Origin: Thermomicrobiaceae bacterium
GTDB lineage: Bacteria; Chloroflexota; Chloroflexia; Thermomicrobiales; Thermomicrobiaceae
Direction of reading: 5' to 3'
DNA length: 14,458 bases
Assembly: GCA_007124395.1 (NCBI GenBank)
Contig: SLFF01000027.1
Location: 1 to 14,458, forward strand
In this document: positions 13,314 to 14,458 of the stretch, piece by piece
How the letters are laid out: the number at the start of each line of letters is the position of its first letter
Numbering within the stretch: position 1 is the stretch's first letter
Notes under the pieces: generated by a model
What the model was told of the DNA's origin: nothing
Seen by the model: the letters and a program-made list of their open reading frames with translations, nothing else
Databases searched by the model: none
Made by a program: the position numbers and the translations under genes

Positions 13314-14458
13314 GTGAACTGGTTTCGTGTCGCTCGCCATCTCGGACTCGTCTTCATCGTGCTTGGAGCCATGGTGGCTCCAAATCTGATGCAGGATGCC
13401 TCTGCCTATCCCAACCGGATACGCTGGGGATACTACGTGCAATACGACGCCACATCGCTAACCTCGCTACGACAGCAGGTTCACAACCTGGACGTCGTTT
13501 CTCCGTATCTCTATCAGGTCCGTTCAGATGGCACGATCCACACGTTCAATTCGGATGCCGCCATCCAGGTGATGCGTGATGCCGGTGTAAAGATCGTCCC
13601 GATGGTCACCAACAATTTGCGTTGGGACGATTTCACGAAGATGCTCGAAGATGAAGAGATGCGCGAAAAAATCATCGATAACCTGGTCGATCTGGTCGAA
13701 ACCAACAACTGGGACGGAATCCACATCGATTTCGAAGCGGTCAACGCATCTGATGCAGACCTCATGACCAAGTTTCAGAAAGAGCTCTCCGAAGAGCTGT
13801 GGCCCCGCGATCGTATGGTGACGCAGGCGGTCATCGCCCGGGTGTCAGACGTACCGTCGGTATGGGGTGGCGCCTACGACTATGCCGAGTTGGCGAAGTA
13901 CAACGACCATATCGTCATCATGGCCTACGATCACACCCCCGTCGGAGCCTCGCGACCATACGCCGTTGCCCCGGAATACTGGGTTCGCAACGTGTCCCGG
14001 TATGCCACTTCGCGCATCCCGAAAGAGAAGGTCCTGCTCGGCGTGCCGTTCTACGGCTATGACTGGCCATTGAAAGACGATGACTCCGGCGAAACCTCCG
14101 ATCGTGCACGGGCGATGAAACATAGCGACACGATGGCACTCAATTCAGAGGACGACATCGAATATCACTGGGATGACCGCGCAAAGACACCGTGGGCATC
14201 CTACACCGACAGCGAGGGTCGCGAACGCGAGGTCTGGTACGAAGATGTCGAAAGTCTTCGCTACAAACTCGATGTGATGGTCGAGTACGATCTCGGCGGA
14301 ATGGCTGCATGGAGACTCGGGCAGGAAGATCCGGCGGTCTGGGAGCAGATCTCGATGATGTCTACTCCGGCATCACGCGTCGCCCCGGTGGAGAGCACCG
14401 ACACGCTCTGGTACTTCACCGAGACAGGCCATACCCTCCGCACCGTGTTCCTGAACTA
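13314..14458 (+). CDS. Secreted GH18 glycoside hydrolase (3' truncated by window)
   Basis: Glycoside hydrolase family 18 covers chitinases and spore-cortex or peptidoglycan N-acetylglucosaminidases such as YaaH/SleL. The frame from the GTG at 13314 stays open to the window end (at least 381 residues). A signal peptide (about 1-31, ending ASA) precedes a barrel with WGYYVQYD, the catalytic signature D134-G-I-H-I-D139-F-E141 (E141 the likely proton donor), VIMAYDHTPVG (201-211), LLGVPFYGYDW and YDLGGMAAWRLGQED. The aspartate that often sits between D134 and D139 is His137. From about 363 a second segment begins (DTLWYFTETGHTLRTVFLNY), a repeat known from Chloroflexi surface proteins as I recall it, so the protein continues. 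GAAGGG lies 9 nt before the GTG. An 8-codon ATG frame at 13291 overlaps the start by 3 nt and is probably chance. No LysM domain is seen at the N-terminus. Confidence 0.88.
   Translation, partial: MNWFRVARHLGLVFIVLGAMVAPNLMQDASAYPNRIRWGYYVQYDATSLTSLRQQVHNLDVVSPYLYQVRSDGTIHTFNSDAAIQVMRDAGVKIVPMVTNNLRWDDFTKMLEDEEMREKIIDNLVDLVETNNWDGIHIDFEAVNASDADLMTKFQKELSEELWPRDRMVTQAVIARVSDVPSVWGGAYDYAELAKYNDHIVIMAYDHTPVGASRPYAVAPEYWVRNVSRYATSRIPKEKVLLGVPFYGYDWPLKDDDSGETSDRARAMKHSDTMALNSEDDIEYHWDDRAKTPWASYTDSEGREREVWYEDVESLRYKLDVMVEYDLGGMAAWRLGQEDPAVWEQISMMSTPASRVAPVESTDTLWYFTETGHTLRTVFLN

Noticed and set aside
12735..13442. 235-aa minus-strand open frame
   Set aside because: It is antisense to the ectodomain gene and the GH18 start, with no motif and no ribosome site.
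1..14458. CRISPR arrays, tRNA or rRNA genes, insertion sequences
   Set aside because: I looked for regular repeats, cloverleaf-like strings, transposase motifs and terminal inverted repeats and saw none; nearly all the sequence is accounted for by protein genes.

Overview
This window reads as an ordinary chromosomal segment of a bacterium with moderately high GC, densely packed and almost entirely on the + strand. The best guess is a member of Chloroflexota (Thermomicrobia-like or related). That rests on protein style: a ThiF-type E1 with a C-terminal extension, a class V aminotransferase of the 'cysteine desulfurase family protein' type, an HTTM-type membrane protein, Thr-Pro/Asp-rich membrane-anchored ectodomain proteins, and a GH18 protein that runs into an 'ETGHTLR..FLNY' tail. 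The lineage is inferred; there is no rRNA, tRNA or phage/IS marker to confirm it.

Layout. (1) 2-781: 3' part of an HTTM-like (vitamin K carboxylase-like) membrane protein, cut by the window start. (2) 927-4023: a probable catabolic cluster of two tandem paralogous PHP-domain (CehA/McbA-type) metallohydrolases, each 302 aa and about 57% identical by hand alignment, followed 8 nt later by an enolase-superfamily dehydratase closest in style to L-rhamnonate dehydratase. (3) 4080-4760: a hairpin, an extended -10 promoter and a membrane-anchored SH3b protein with acidic linker and tail. (4) 4774-5874: promoter and prephenate dehydrogenase (tyrA), closed by a 13-bp perfect bidirectional terminator at 5902-5931. 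(5) 5973-6455, - strand: an unrecognised small protein, divergent from the next operon and convergent with tyrA. (6) 6579-9236: ThiF/MoeB-like E1, a cysteine desulfurase-family enzyme (8 nt apart) and a two-TM small protein (8-nt gap), a likely sulfur-transfer operon. (7) 9334-9795: a Nudix-fold protein with an altered Nudix box. (8) 9820-11870: promoter and uvrB. (9) 11982-14458: a membrane-anchored ectodomain protein and, 39 nt later, a secreted GH18 glycosidase that runs off the window end.

Functional picture. The most coherent units are the PHP-PHP-dehydratase set (probably oxidised-sugar or lactone/ester catabolism, substrate unknown) and the ThiF-desulfurase pair (sulfur activation and transfer, with no ThiS/MoaD-type carrier in view). 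uvrB and tyrA are standard housekeeping genes. The two Asp-rich TM-anchored proteins and the GH18 protein form a cell-surface theme. No mobile elements, CRISPR arrays, tRNA or rRNA genes were seen, and no gap between genes exceeds 300 bases. I see no clear evidence of a radically new system. The best leads are the duplicated PHP pair with its dehydratase, the altered Nudix box, and the unrecognised divergent gene.
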